Positions 45,137-53,329 are shown, counted from the stretch's first letter. The stretch: DNA of 62,746 nt from Tepidicella xavieri (GCF_004363315.1 NZ_SNYL01000014.1:1-62746); one strand, 5' to 3'. Numbers and translations are program-made. Notes: a model not told the origin generated them from the sequence alone.

Positions 45137-45299
45137 GGAAGTCGCCGCCGATCTTGCGCCAATCGCCGCGCAGCGCGTCGAGATCGCTTCGCTTATGGAT
45201 GCTTGGGGCAAGCGGGCGCAGGTCTCGCGCGGCGAAAAGCCCCGCGCCCATGCCAAGCGGCATGGCGGCCACGATGCGAGACAGGCGCGCCGGATTCAT
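45087..45299 (-). CDS. Small protein paired with the DUF2335 gene
   Basis: 70 residues: MPLGMGAGLFAARDLRPLAP, then KRSDLDALRGDWRKIGGDF and a charged end. The SDxDALRxDW block looks protein-like rather than a shadow frame. It overlaps the start of the DUF2335 gene by 50 bp in another frame, suggesting coupled translation. No Shine-Dalgarno is evident. Confidence 0.5.
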   Translation of the reverse strand: MNPARLSRIVAAMPLGMGAGLFAARDLRPLAPSIHKRSDLDALRGDWRKIGGDFRVAVEKFQTEEAHRTR

Positions 45300-45316
45300 G
45301 CGCTGAAGCTTATCAC

Positions 45317-46648
45317 ATGACCGGCCCCATCCTCTACCGCTATCAGCGCCGCTATCTGGCCGACACGGCCCGCTTCAAGGCGGGCATGTGGAGCCGCCAG
45401 GCGGGCAAGACCTTCACGACCACCTTGGAGGCGGTGCTGGACGTGCTGGAAGCAGAGGCCGCCGGGCGCGTCTCGCACTGGACGATCCTCTCCGTCTCGC
45501 GCGACCGGGCGCTGGATGCCATGGACAACGGGGTCAAGCTCCACCTGCGCGCCATCGGCGCCGCCTTCGAGGCGCTGGATGAGCCGCTGGATGTGGACGA
45601 ACTGGCGCACGTGGTGCGCATCGGCTCGCGCGGCAGCTACATCCGGGCGATTGCCAGCAAGCCTTCCACCGCGCGCGGCATGAGCGACAACCTCATCCTC
45701 GACGAATTCGCCCACCACCAGGACAACAGGGCCATCTGGACGGCGCTGCTGCCGGTGGTCTCGCGCCCTGACCTCAAGCTGCGCGTCATCTCGACGCCCA
45801 ACGGGCGCGGCGACAAGTTCTACGAGATCATGACCGCGCCGGACAGCCTGTTTTCCCGGCACGTGGTCACCATCTACGACGCCGTGGCGGACGGCCTGCC
45901 GCGCAACGTGGACGAGCTCAAGCGCGCGATGAACGACCCCATCGCCTGGGCGCAGGAGTTCGAGTGCCAATTCATCGACGAGGCCACCGCCTGGCTGCCC
46001 TACGACCTCATCGACGGCTGCGAGGATGCCGCCGCCCCCGGCGAGTACCAGGGCGGCCCGGTGTACGTGGGCATGGACTTCGCCGCGCGCGGCGACCTGA
46101 CAGTGATTGCCGTGCTGGAGCGGGTGGGCGACGTACTGTGGCTGCGCGAGCTGATCGAATTGCGTGCGACGAGCTTCGCCGCGCAACTGGCCGAGCTCGA
46201 CCGCGTGATGCGCGACTACCGCGTCATCCGCGCCGCGCTGGACCAGACGGGGCTGGGCGAGATGCCGGTGCAGGAAGCGCAGCGGCGGCACGGCGCCTAC
46301 CGCGTGGAGGGGGTGCTTTTCAGCCCGGCGCGCAAGCTCGACATGGCCACCGCCTTGAAGGAGGCGATGGAAGACCGCAGGCTGCGCCTGCCCGCCGGCA
46401 ACGCGGCCCTGCGCGCCGACCTGCATTCCGTGCAGCGGGTGGCCGGCCCCACCGGCGCGCCGCGCCTGGTGGCCGAGCGCAGCGAGCAAGGCCACGCCGA
46501 CCGCTTCTGGGCGCTGGCGCTGGCGGTCTCGGCCAGCCTCGATGCCGCCCCGGCCTATGACGGCTTCGTGCCGCTGCCGCGCCGTCCAGCCAAACCGGAC
46601 TTCGATGACGCGCCCCGATACGGCGGGCGCGGGGAGGTATTCGCATGA
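45317..46648 (+). CDS. Terminase large subunit (Mu gp28-like)
   Basis: 443 residues. The ATPase part has a Walker A-like MWSRQAGKTFTTT near residue 25 and Walker B NLILDEFAHH near 125. The RNase H-like nuclease has VGMDFAARGDLTV near 250 and later acidic positions (ALDQTGLGE). It cuts and pumps DNA headfully, including flanking host DNA in Mu-like phages. ATG 45317; overlaps portal by ATGA. Confidence 0.93.
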   Translation: MTGPILYRYQRRYLADTARFKAGMWSRQAGKTFTTTLEAVLDVLEAEAAGRVSHWTILSVSRDRALDAMDNGVKLHLRAIGAAFEALDEPLDVDELAHVVRIGSRGSYIRAIASKPSTARGMSDNLILDEFAHHQDNRAIWTALLPVVSRPDLKLRVISTPNGRGDKFYEIMTAPDSLFSRHVVTIYDAVADGLPRNVDELKRAMNDPIAWAQEFECQFIDEATAWLPYDLIDGCEDAAAPGEYQGGPVYVGMDFAARGDLTVIAVLERVGDVLWLRELIELRATSFAAQLAELDRVMRDYRVIRAALDQTGLGEMPVQEAQRRHGAYRVEGVLFSPARKLDMATALKEAMEDRRLRLPAGNAALRADLHSVQRVAGPTGAPRLVAERSEQGHADRFWALALAVSASLDAAPAYDGFVPLPRRPAKPDFDDAPRYGGRGEVFA

Positions 46649-48213
46649 CCGAGACCATCCGGCCCGCGGCCCTGCGCGAGCCGCAGACCGCGCGCGTGGC
46701 CCGCTACGCACGCCCCTGGCACGAATCGGCCCTCTCGGGCCTCAAACCAGCCACCGTGGCCGCCATGCTGCGCGAGGCCGACGCGGGCGACCTCTCCGCC
46801 CAGGCGCGGCTCTTTGCCGACATGCAAGACCGCGACGCCATGATCGCCGCCGCCATGCAGCAGCGCGCGCTCGCCATCGCGCGCCTGCCGCGCAAGATCG
46901 AGCCGCCGAAGGACGCCTCGACGGCAGAAAAACGCGCCGCCGAGGCCATCGCCGGGTGGCTCGACGGCATGAGCGACGCCATCGAGGACGCCATCGTGGC
47001 GCTGACGGACGCCGTGGGGCATGGGTTTTCCGCCATCGAGATCGTGTGGGACAGGGGCGACGGCCTGTGGCTGCCGCAGCTGCACGCCCGGCCGCACGAC
47101 TGGTTTGCCATCTCCGAGGATCGCCGCAGCATCGAGCTGGCCACCGACGCCGGATCGGAGCCGCTGCGCCCCTACACGTGGATCCTGCACCAGCCGCGCA
47201 TGCCGCGCGCAGGCTATGTGGCGCGCGGCGGCATCTACCGCGCCATCATCTGGCCGTTCGTCTACAAGGCCTATGCCATCGGCGACTTCGCCGAGTTCCT
47301 GGAGACCTTCGGCCTGCCCTTCGTCATCGGCAAATACGGCCGCGAGGCCACCGAGGAGGACAAGAGCCGCCTGCTGCAAGCGGTGGCCAGCCTCGCCCAC
47401 GATGCGCGCGCCATCATGCCGCTGGAGATGCAGCTCGACATCCAGCGCGTGGCATCCAGCGGCAGCGACAGCCCGCACCTGGCCATGGCACGTTGGGCGG
47501 ACGAGGCCATCGCCCGCGCCATCCTTGGGCAGACGCTCTCCATCCAGGCCAAGAGCACCGGCCTAGGCTCCGGCGTGGCCGACATGCACGAGCGCGTGCG
47601 AGAGGACATTCGCGACGCCGACGCGCGCCAGGCGGCCGCCACGCTGACGCGCGACCTCATCGCGCCCTTTGCCGCGCTGAACTTCGGTGTCCCGCCAGAC
47701 CGCTGCCCGCGCCTGGTGTTCGACACCAGCGAGCCCGACGACATCGCCGCCTACGCCCAGGCCATCCCGGCGCTGGCGGCCGCCGGCGTGCGCATCCCCG
47801 AGCGCTGGGTGCGCCAGCGCCTGGGCATCCCGGATCCGGCCGATGACGAGCCCGTGCTGGGCGGCGCCGCCCAGCCTACTGCGCCCGACACCGAAGCCAA
47901 TGCCGCGCAGCTTGTCGCATGCAATGCGAGCAAACATGACGGCTGGCGCGACGCAGCCGACGACCCCACGCCCGTCACCGCCATGGTCGAGCGCATGGAC
48001 ATCGAGGCCGCGCCCGCCTGGGGTGTGATCCTCGACGCCGTGCGCCGCCTGGTCGATGAGGCCGAAAGCCTCGAGGCCCTGCGCGATGCGCTCCTTGCCG
48101 CCTACGGCGACCTGCCCAGCGACCAGCTTGCCGAGGTCATGGCGCTCGGCTTTGCCGCCGCGCATCTGGCCGGGCGCTATGACGTGGAGACGGAAAGTGG
48201 CGGACGACGCTGA
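46645..48213 (+). CDS. Portal protein (DUF935, Mu gp29-like)
   Basis: 522 residues. LSGLKPATVAAMLREADAGD, AVGHGFSAIEIVWDRGDGLW, RGGIYRAIIWPFVYKAYAIG and FGLPFVIGKYGREATEEDKS define DUF935 portals. Its ring is the DNA entry vertex. The C-terminal 130 residues contain a stretch encoded by a 21-bp sequence that also occurs at the right phage end (47912-47932). Confidence 0.93.
   Translation: MTETIRPAALREPQTARVARYARPWHESALSGLKPATVAAMLREADAGDLSAQARLFADMQDRDAMIAAAMQQRALAIARLPRKIEPPKDASTAEKRAAEAIAGWLDGMSDAIEDAIVALTDAVGHGFSAIEIVWDRGDGLWLPQLHARPHDWFAISEDRRSIELATDAGSEPLRPYTWILHQPRMPRAGYVARGGIYRAIIWPFVYKAYAIGDFAEFLETFGLPFVIGKYGREATEEDKSRLLQAVASLAHDARAIMPLEMQLDIQRVASSGSDSPHLAMARWADEAIARAILGQTLSIQAKSTGLGSGVADMHERVREDIRDADARQAAATLTRDLIAPFAALNFGVPPDRCPRLVFDTSEPDDIAAYAQAIPALAAAGVRIPERWVRQRLGIPDPADDEPVLGGAAQPTAPDTEANAAQLVACNASKHDGWRDAADDPTPVTAMVERMDIEAAPAWGVILDAVRRLVDEAESLEALRDALLAAYGDLPSDQLAEVMALGFAAAHLAGRYDVETESGGRR
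47912..47932. repeat. Internal copy of a 21-bp right-end sequence
   Basis: TTGTCGCATGCAATGCGAGC plus A is identical to 59728-59748. The core TCGCAT-GCA-ATGCGA is a dyad shared with probable transposase sites. It lies inside the portal gene, encoding LVACNAS. Confidence 0.75.
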
Positions 48214-48598
48214 CATCACGCAAGCGCGCCTGGAGCGCGAAGAGGCGCTGCGCCGCCGCCTGCGGCCCGCGCCGAGCCTGCCTTACTGCGGCCAGTGCTA
48301 CTGGTGCGGTGAGCCGCTCAAGGCCCCGCTGCGCTGGTGCGACGCCGACTGCCGCGACGACTGGGAGCGCGACCATGCCCGCCGCGCGCGCGCACCTGAG
48401 GTGGCGGCAGCGCTCAAGCTTACCGGGTCTATCTTTCACAGTGGCCGCATGGATAGTCCTTGTAGCGATCAACGTCGAACATTGGGCAGACATCTATGTT
48501 TTGTTCAATGGCGTGCGAAAGAATTTGGCTTTTCTTGTCTGGCGCTTCTTTTGCCTCTCTTATTTTCCAGCCAGTCATCTGTCTGCATGGAAGAATAA
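48197..48598 (+). CDS. Small zinc-finger-like phage protein with a chimeric C-terminus
   Basis: From GTG 48197: about 70 residues in phage-like composition, including ITQARLEREEALRRRLRP and a paired-cysteine region (YCGQCYWCGEPL, WCDADCRDDW) likely to bind zinc. The final ~55 residues run in low-GC DNA antisense to the next gene and do not look native. The original 3' end was probably replaced by the inserted cargo gene. Confidence 0.6.
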   Translation: MADDADITQARLEREEALRRRLRPAPSLPYCGQCYWCGEPLKAPLRWCDADCRDDWERDHARRARAPEVAAALKLTGSIFHSGRMDSPCSDQRRTLGRHLCFVQWRAKEFGFSCLALLLPLLFSSQSSVCMEE

Positions 48599-49067
48599 GA
48601 AATGGTCTTTGTTCTTGCTCTGGTTGTTGGAACACCAGTTCACCAGGCATCCTTATAGAAATGACACTGGTTACGATCGGCCCTCCGTACTCGTACACAG
48701 ATTTGCAGTAGTCTTCTTGGTGCGTATGAGAAAAAGACTTTACGTAACACTCTATAACCTGCTGTATGCGCCATTCCCAACGCATCGGACGCCCTTTCAT
48801 GAACATCATGGTTCCACGCCATCCCGACACGATCGGCATGAGAGCAAGAAGTCTGGTTGCGTCGCGTTCCGTCTTTTTGAATCCGACAAGATAAAAGGTC
48901 TTCGATTCCGATTTGTCTTCTGCAAAAAAACTTGCGCTTCTGGCAATCGAAATGGCAAGCCTGGAGCCAACGCCTTTCGATTCGAAGAAAAAAACGACGG
49001 CAAGGTAATCGCTTGCGGCCAACAAATCGACCGCTTTATGGGAGATTGATGTGAGCGCGCCTTCCAT
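48429..49067 (-). CDS. Low-GC cargo gene (moron) of unknown function
   Basis: 212 residues from ATG 49067, preceded by GAAGGA at good distance. No family recognised. Seen: an N-terminal SHKAVDLLAASDYLAVVFFF-type helix/strand, MPIVSGWRGTMMFMKGRPMR in the middle, and several cysteines near the end (CPMFDVDRYKDYPCGHC). GC content is far lower than that of the phage and host. Orientation is opposite to the adjacent portal and gpF-like genes, and it overlaps gpF by 17 bp. A lysogenic conversion or phage-exclusion role is a guess. Confidence 0.65.
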   Translation of the reverse strand: MEGALTSISHKAVDLLAASDYLAVVFFFESKGVGSRLAISIARSASFFAEDKSESKTFYLVGFKKTERDATRLLALMPIVSGWRGTMMFMKGRPMRWEWRIQQVIECYVKSFSHTHQEDYCKSVYEYGGPIVTSVISIRMPGELVFQQPEQEQRPFLILPCRQMTGWKIREAKEAPDKKSQILSHAIEQNIDVCPMFDVDRYKDYPCGHCER

Positions 49068-49878
49068 ATCTTATGTCCTTCCAGGAAAGGACAAGGATGG
49101 TAACTGGGTTCCCGTCCCCTTCGAAGAGCAAATCGCCTTCTTCCGCGGCAAGCTCGGGCGGCTCGTGCCCACCGCCAAGTGGGACGACCTCATGCACGCC
49201 GAGCACGACGTGGCCTTCATGGTCGCCGGCGCGGCCAAGGCCGACCTGCTGGCCGACCTGGCCGAGGCGGTGGACAAAGCCATCGCCGATGGCGAGACGA
49301 TCCAGCAGTTCCGCCGCCGCTTCCTCGATATCATCCAGCGCCACGGCTGGGCGGGCTTTACCGGCGACGACCGCAAGTCGCCGGATGACAAAGGCGGCAA
49401 GGGCCTGGCCTGGCGCACCCGGGTGATTTACGAAACCAACCTGCTCACCAGCTACGCCGCCGGCCGCCGCGCCCAGCTGGAGGACGGCGGCTACACCCAC
49501 TGGATGTACAAGCACAGCGACTTCGTGCAGCGCCCGCGCCCGCATCACGTGGCGCTGAACGGCATCGTGCGCCCGAAGGACGACCCCTTCTGGCAGACGC
49601 ACTACCCGCCCAACGGCTGGGGCTGCCGCTGCCGGGTGCTTGGGGTGCGCGGCCCAGCGCAAGCGCGCCGCCTTGGAGGCGACCCGGACAAGCCGCTGCC
49701 ATCGTGGGCCGGGCAGACCGACCCCAAGACCGGCGCGCCGGTGGGGGTGGACAAGGGGTTCGGCTATATGCCCGGCGGCAGCGTGGTGGATCGCACGCGG
49801 GCGCTGCGCGACAAGCTGATCAAGCTGCCCGGACGCCTGGCTGATGATCTACGCAACGACCTGGACGCGAGATCATGA
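49051..49878 (+). CDS. Minor head protein (Mu gpF-like, SPP1 gp7 family)
   Basis: 275 residues from GTG 49051 after a GGGAG site. VPFEEQIAFFRGKLGRLVPT, WRTRVIYETNLLTSYAAGR and HYPPNGWGCRCRVLGVRG are gpF hallmarks. Injected or portal-associated minor head component. Its 5' flank abuts the low-GC cargo gene, so the first residues may not be native. Confidence 0.92.
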   Translation: MSAPSISYVLPGKDKDGNWVPVPFEEQIAFFRGKLGRLVPTAKWDDLMHAEHDVAFMVAGAAKADLLADLAEAVDKAIADGETIQQFRRRFLDIIQRHGWAGFTGDDRKSPDDKGGKGLAWRTRVIYETNLLTSYAAGRRAQLEDGGYTHWMYKHSDFVQRPRPHHVALNGIVRPKDDPFWQTHYPPNGWGCRCRVLGVRGPAQARRLGGDPDKPLPSWAGQTDPKTGAPVGVDKGFGYMPGGSVVDRTRALRDKLIKLPGRLADDLRNDLDARS

Positions 49879-50348
49879 TCCACATCGAAGTCGACGACCG
49901 CGAAGTCCGCGCCGCGCTGGAAAACCTCCAGCGCCGCGTCTCGGACCTCACCCCCGTCATGCACGACATCGGCCAGGTGCTGGTGGAGGGCATGCGCGCG
50001 CGGCTGCGCGACAGCCGCGACGTGGAGGGCCGGCCCTTTGCGCCCAACTCGCCCGTGACGCTGGCACGCAAGAAGGGCACCCGCCCCCTGGTGGACTCCG
50101 GCATGATGGCCAGCCAGTTCGCCTACCAGGCCGGGCGCGATTATGTCGAGGCCGGCAGCAACGCCGTGCAGGCCGCCACGCTGCACTTCGGCGCCAAGCG
50201 CGGCGCGCACGGCAAGACCCGCCGCGGCGCGCCCATCCCCTGGGGCGACATCCCGGCGCGGCCATTCGTCGGGCTGTCCAGCGAGGACAAGGAGGCGGTG
50301 CTCGAGACCATCGCCGAGGCGCTGGAGCGGGCTGCGCAAGGCCGCTGA
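49875..50348 (+). CDS. Virion morphogenesis protein (Mu gpG-like)
   Basis: 157 residues of the phage_tail_S/virion morphogenesis family: IHIEVDDREVRAALENLQRR, VEGRPFAPNSPVTLARKKGT, LHFGAKRGAHGKTRRG, PARPFVGLSSEDKEAVLE. Overlaps gpF by ATGA. Last gene of the plus-strand block, 27 bp from the convergent mor stop. A degenerate relative of the 21-bp end sequence lies at about 50360-50378. Confidence 0.9.
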   Translation: MIHIEVDDREVRAALENLQRRVSDLTPVMHDIGQVLVEGMRARLRDSRDVEGRPFAPNSPVTLARKKGTRPLVDSGMMASQFAYQAGRDYVEAGSNAVQAATLHFGAKRGAHGKTRRGAPIPWGDIPARPFVGLSSEDKEAVLETIAEALERAAQGR

Positions 50349-50375
50349 AGCCGCGCCTCGTCGCCTGCAATCCGC

Positions 50376-50732
50376 TCAAAACAGTGCAGTCTGCCGCTCA
50401 TCCTCCGTCTGCGGCGAGCCCAGGATCGCCCACAACCGCCGCTCGGAGAGCCGAAACCGCCGCGCGATGTCCTGCACACGCTCGCCGTCGTCGTAGGCCG
50501 CCCGGATCTGCGCATCGCGGATGCGCCGCATTTCGCCGCAGAGCTTGGGGATGTACAGACGCGTGCCGCCCGCGTAGCGCGCCAGCCGCTCTTGCGCCGC
50601 CAGCGGTAGATCCAGAAGCGGCCCGTCCATCGGCACCCTGGCCGGGATATACAGATCCAGGCCGCCGGCCACCTGGGCCAGCGTCGCCAGCGCCTCGCGC
50701 CCGATCAGGCGCTCCAGATCATGCGCGGCCAT
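50376..50732 (-). CDS. mor: Mor/C-family middle or late transcription activator
   Basis: 118 residues. LDLYIPARVPMDGPL, GTRLYIPKLCGEMRRIRDAQ and a C-terminal helix-turn-helix (AAYDDGERVQDIARRFRLSE) fit Mu Mor. Dimers activate middle/late promoters. Only one Mor/C-type gene is seen, while Mu has both Mor and C, so this one may control all late genes. Start 50732 overlaps the upstream wHTH gene by 14 bp. Confidence 0.9.
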   Translation of the reverse strand: MAAHDLERLIGREALATLAQVAGGLDLYIPARVPMDGPLLDLPLAAQERLARYAGGTRLYIPKLCGEMRRIRDAQIRAAYDDGERVQDIARRFRLSERRLWAILGSPQTEDERQTALF

Positions 50733-50952
50733 CGCTCGATCCGATCCGGTACTCGAAGCGCTCGCGCCCAACCCGGCGGCAGGCCACCGGAATCCCGTTG
50801 GCGCGCAGCTCCGCCACGCAAGAGTTGACGGCGCACACGCCCGCGCCGACCACGATGTCGAGCGTGGAGTACCAACGCCCGTCAGAGAGCAGCTCCAGCA
50901 CCCGCTGCAAGCGCGGCGAGCGCTCTAGCCGCGCGGCGTGAATACTTGCCAT
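50719..50952 (-). CDS. Small winged-helix DNA-binding protein upstream of mor
   Basis: 77 residues: RLQRVLELLSDGRWYSTLDI, GAGVCAVNSCVAELRANGIP, a winged-helix pattern of the type met in phage regulatory genes. GGGAGG precedes ATG 50952. It shares a message with mor; role unknown. Confidence 0.68.
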   Translation of the reverse strand: MASIHAARLERSPRLQRVLELLSDGRWYSTLDIVVGAGVCAVNSCVAELRANGIPVACRRVGRERFEYRIGSSDGRA

Positions 50953-51054
50953 GTCGCACCTCCCGTGCGCGCTTCGGCCACAGCGCGTCAGGTGCCCTCT
51001 GGATGCGTTTTCGGGGTGGGCCGCCGACGCGCGGCAGTCCATCCCGAAACCCCA

Positions 51055-51426
51055 TCATCGTACAAGATGTTGACGCGCCTGTTGCAGCAGCGCCCGAATC
51101 TTGGCGCGCTCCTCTTCGCTCGGCGGCGTGACCGGCGCCTTTAGCCTCGGCGGCTCGGGCCGCTTGGGCAGGTGCTCCCACAGCTGCGCCGGCGCGGGCC
51201 AGCGCGTGGCGTGCGCAGCCAAAGCAAAGAAGGCCGCATGCAGCCGCGGCGCATCGACATCCTGCTCAAATCGACCTCGTTCGGCGATGATCTCGGCCCA
51301 TATTCTGGTGACCTCGCCCATGGCCACCGCTGGTGGCGACGCTTCCAGATTCAACAGCCGCAGCCGCTCCATGTGAAACTTGACGATCTCCCCCAACCAT
51401 CGAGGCACCTTGACATGGACATCCAT
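51055..51426 (-). CDS. Hypothetical early phage protein
   Basis: 123 residues; VKVPRWLGEIVKFHMERLRL, FFALAAHATRWPAPAQLWEH, PSEEERAKIRALLQQARQ. Helical and basic, in the place of small proteins found after gemA in Mu-like phages. GGGGGTG precedes ATG 51426. No function assignable. Confidence 0.6.
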   Translation of the reverse strand: MDVHVKVPRWLGEIVKFHMERLRLLNLEASPPAVAMGEVTRIWAEIIAERGRFEQDVDAPRLHAAFFALAAHATRWPAPAQLWEHLPKRPEPPRLKAPVTPPSEEERAKIRALLQQARQHLVR

Positions 51427-51624
51427 AACACCCCCATCGCTGAACTCGAACGACGCCTTGCTCAGGCGCTTGGCGTGGATGAAGCCGTCATCCGCGCCAT
51501 CGAATTCGGCCCCATGAGCGGATTGCGCAAGCTCAATCCAGACACCACAAAAATCCGCGCAGAGCTACGCATCGTCATCTCCGAACGATACGCCCCTGAT
51601 GGCCAGGGCAGCCTGCTCGGCTGA
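51415..51624 (+). CDS. Possible small plus-strand gene inside the early operon
   Basis: 69 residues: HNTPIAELERRLAQALGVDE, IEFGPMSGLRKLNPDTTKIR, AELRIVISERYAPDG. The frame looks protein-like, and the minus strand has no gene for most of its length (51427-51564), the widest gap between neighbouring minus genes here. No Shine-Dalgarno found. Confidence 0.4.
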   Translation: MDIHNTPIAELERRLAQALGVDEAVIRAIEFGPMSGLRKLNPDTTKIRAELRIVISERYAPDGQGSLLG

Positions 51625-52038
51625 AGTGATGCGCCGCGCCAGCGGCACGGCCCGCGCCGGCTCGCCCCGCCCCAGCACCTCCACCGCTGCCACCGCCGGC
51701 GTGCCCTCCAGCACCTTTTTCAGGTACCCGTGCCCGGACAGCGGCCGGATGTCGCCTCCATCGCGCTTGGCGCGCAGCTGCTCCACCGTTTGCGACAGCG
51801 CCGCGGCCAGCCGCAGCGGCTCAGCCTCCAGCGCCAGCACCTCGCGCGCCAGCCGCAGCGCCCGCTCCCAGCTCAGCGCGCGGCTGCCGGATCGAAACAG
51901 CCCCAGATACGCCACCAGCGGGCGGCCAAGTGTCGCATCCAGTGTGGACAACAGCGCCATCAGCTCGCGCGCGGCCTCATCTTCGGCCCACGCCTCCAGC
52001 GCCGCCTCGGCGTGGCACACAGGGCAGCGCAGCCTCAT
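51565..52038 (-). CDS. Zinc-ribbon phage protein after gemA
   Basis: 157 residues. N-terminal CPVCHAEAALEAWAEDEAAR with one Cys pair, then a helical middle and SGHGYLKKVLEGTPA. Proteins of this layout often accompany gemA. ATG 52038 overlaps the gemA stop by ATGA. Role unknown. Confidence 0.65.
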   Translation of the reverse strand: MRLRCPVCHAEAALEAWAEDEAARELMALLSTLDATLGRPLVAYLGLFRSGSRALSWERALRLAREVLALEAEPLRLAAALSQTVEQLRAKRDGGDIRPLSGHGYLKKVLEGTPAVAAVEVLGRGEPARAVPLARRITSAEQAALAIRGVSFGDDDA

Positions 52039-52496
52039 GCCCACCCCCGGCTCACTTCACGCTGCCCCGCATGGCGCTGGCGCTGCGCCAGCCAGCGCCG
52101 CAGCCCCGAAATCACCGCTGTGGCCTGCCCGCGGGTGATGAAGCGCACATCCTCCACCTCGCAGGTGCGCCGAACAAAGCCGCGCAGCGCCCCGTCATCC
52201 AGTCCGCTCCAGCCCATGGCCAGCGCCAGCCGCTCGATCTCGGCCAGCTGCTGCTCGGTGGGACGGCCCCAGCCCGCGCCCCCCCGTGGCGGCGGGGCGG
52301 GGATGCCGATGTCGGCGCCCCGGCGCTTCAACTCCCAGCACCAGGCGATGAGCTGCGCGTCGGTGTAGTCGCGCAGGCTCGCCTTGCCGCAAAAAGCCAT
52401 CTGCGCCGCCCGGCGCGTCTCCTCATTCATCCCCAGCTGCGCCGCTGCCTTGTGCGCCACGCCCAACAGCACTCTCCTGCGCGTCTTGGCATCCAC
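52035..52496 (-). CDS. gemA: GemA-like regulatory protein (DUF1018)
   Basis: 153 residues from GTG 52496 (GGAGG seven bases upstream). VAHKAAAQLGMNEETRRAAQ, ASLRDYTDAQLIAWCWELKR and RFITRGQATAVISGLRRWLA match DUF1018. In Mu, GemA modulates host gene expression and DNA supercoiling in early lysis. Part of the early operon leading to mor. Confidence 0.85.
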   Translation of the reverse strand: MDAKTRRRVLLGVAHKAAAQLGMNEETRRAAQMAFCGKASLRDYTDAQLIAWCWELKRRGADIGIPAPPPRGGAGWGRPTEQQLAEIERLALAMGWSGLDDGALRGFVRRTCEVEDVRFITRGQATAVISGLRRWLAQRQRHAGQREVSRGWA

Positions 52497-52563
52497 GATA
52501 CATCCTCCATCGCGTCGATCCCGTGCATGCCCACGCGCCCATGGCGCATGGGCATGGGCTGGA

Positions 52564-52842
52564 TCACGCAGACACCACGCCGTCTTCGCCTGCCCAGTCG
52601 CCCACCAGCGCGCGGGCCGCCACCATGGCCGCCTCGCCCGTGCCGTGCACCGCGATGTGCCGCAGCGCGCTTTCGTAGCGCTCCATCCACGCCATCAGGC
52701 CAGCCACCTGCCGCGCCTCCCACACCGCGCCGCCGCCGCGCGCAATCCGCGCCGGCAGCTCGGTGTCGATCGCCCGCACCGGCGGCGCGGCCAGCGCGGC
52801 GTCTTCCCCATCCTCGATCAGGTCGATCGCCAGCGCCGCCAT
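52564..52842 (-). CDS. Hypothetical early phage protein
   Basis: 92 residues, Ala rich: AIDLIEDGEDAALAAPPVRA, MAWMERYESALRHIAVHGTG. GGAGAAGTGAC precedes ATG 52842 and includes the previous stop. No family recognised. Confidence 0.55.
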   Translation of the reverse strand: MAALAIDLIEDGEDAALAAPPVRAIDTELPARIARGGGAVWEARQVAGLMAWMERYESALRHIAVHGTGEAAMVAARALVGDWAGEDGVVSA

Positions 52843-52843
52843 G

Positions 52844-53329
52844 TCACTTCTCCGCCATGATGCGCACCGTCGTGCCAGAGCGCACCGTCAGCAGCGCCCG
52901 GTAAGCCGGCGCCATCGGATCGTCGCCATCGGCGCTCATCTCAATGAGCGCCTCACTCGGCTTGTAGCTCACCGACTCGCTCACCAGGTCGCCGAAGCGC
53001 TCGCCCAGCAGCTCGCGCAGCTTGTCCGCATCCTTGATGCCCACGCTCGTGGTCTTGGCCACGCTGACGCGGCACACCCCCGGCACCACCAGGCTGCGGC
53101 CGGCGCCCACGCCCTCGGCCAACTCGGCCTTCAGGCCCTTGAGCTCCTCATCCAGCTCATTGATGCGCTTGACCAGCCCCATGGCCCGCATCGCCGCCTG
53201 CACCAGCTTCGGCGCCACCGCCTCCAGCCGCTCATCCGAGCCGTGCACCTCGATCCACGCCGCCGGCTTGCCCGCCGCCGCCTCAGACGCCTGCGCCTGA
53301 ACCTGAATTGCTTTCTCCGTCTTTGCCAT
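52844..53329 (-). CDS. Hypothetical early phage protein in the Gam region
   Basis: 161 residues with a charged coiled middle (LVKRINELDEELKGLKAELA) and a beta-rich end (VVPGVCRVSVAKTTSVGIKD, YRALLTVRSGTTVRIMAEK). In Mu, gam (host-nuclease inhibitor) lies in this part of the early region, but I cannot assign Gam identity. About 187 bp upstream (53330-53516) hold no convincing gene. Confidence 0.55.
   Translation of the reverse strand: MAKTEKAIQVQAQASEAAAGKPAAWIEVHGSDERLEAVAPKLVQAAMRAMGLVKRINELDEELKGLKAELAEGVGAGRSLVVPGVCRVSVAKTTSVGIKDADKLRELLGERFGDLVSESVSYKPSEALIEMSADGDDPMAPAYRALLTVRSGTTVRIMAEK

Noticed and set aside
50360-50378. Third copy of the 21-bp end repeat
   Set aside because: Only about 14 of 18 bases match; mentioned as degenerate and not counted as a repeat.
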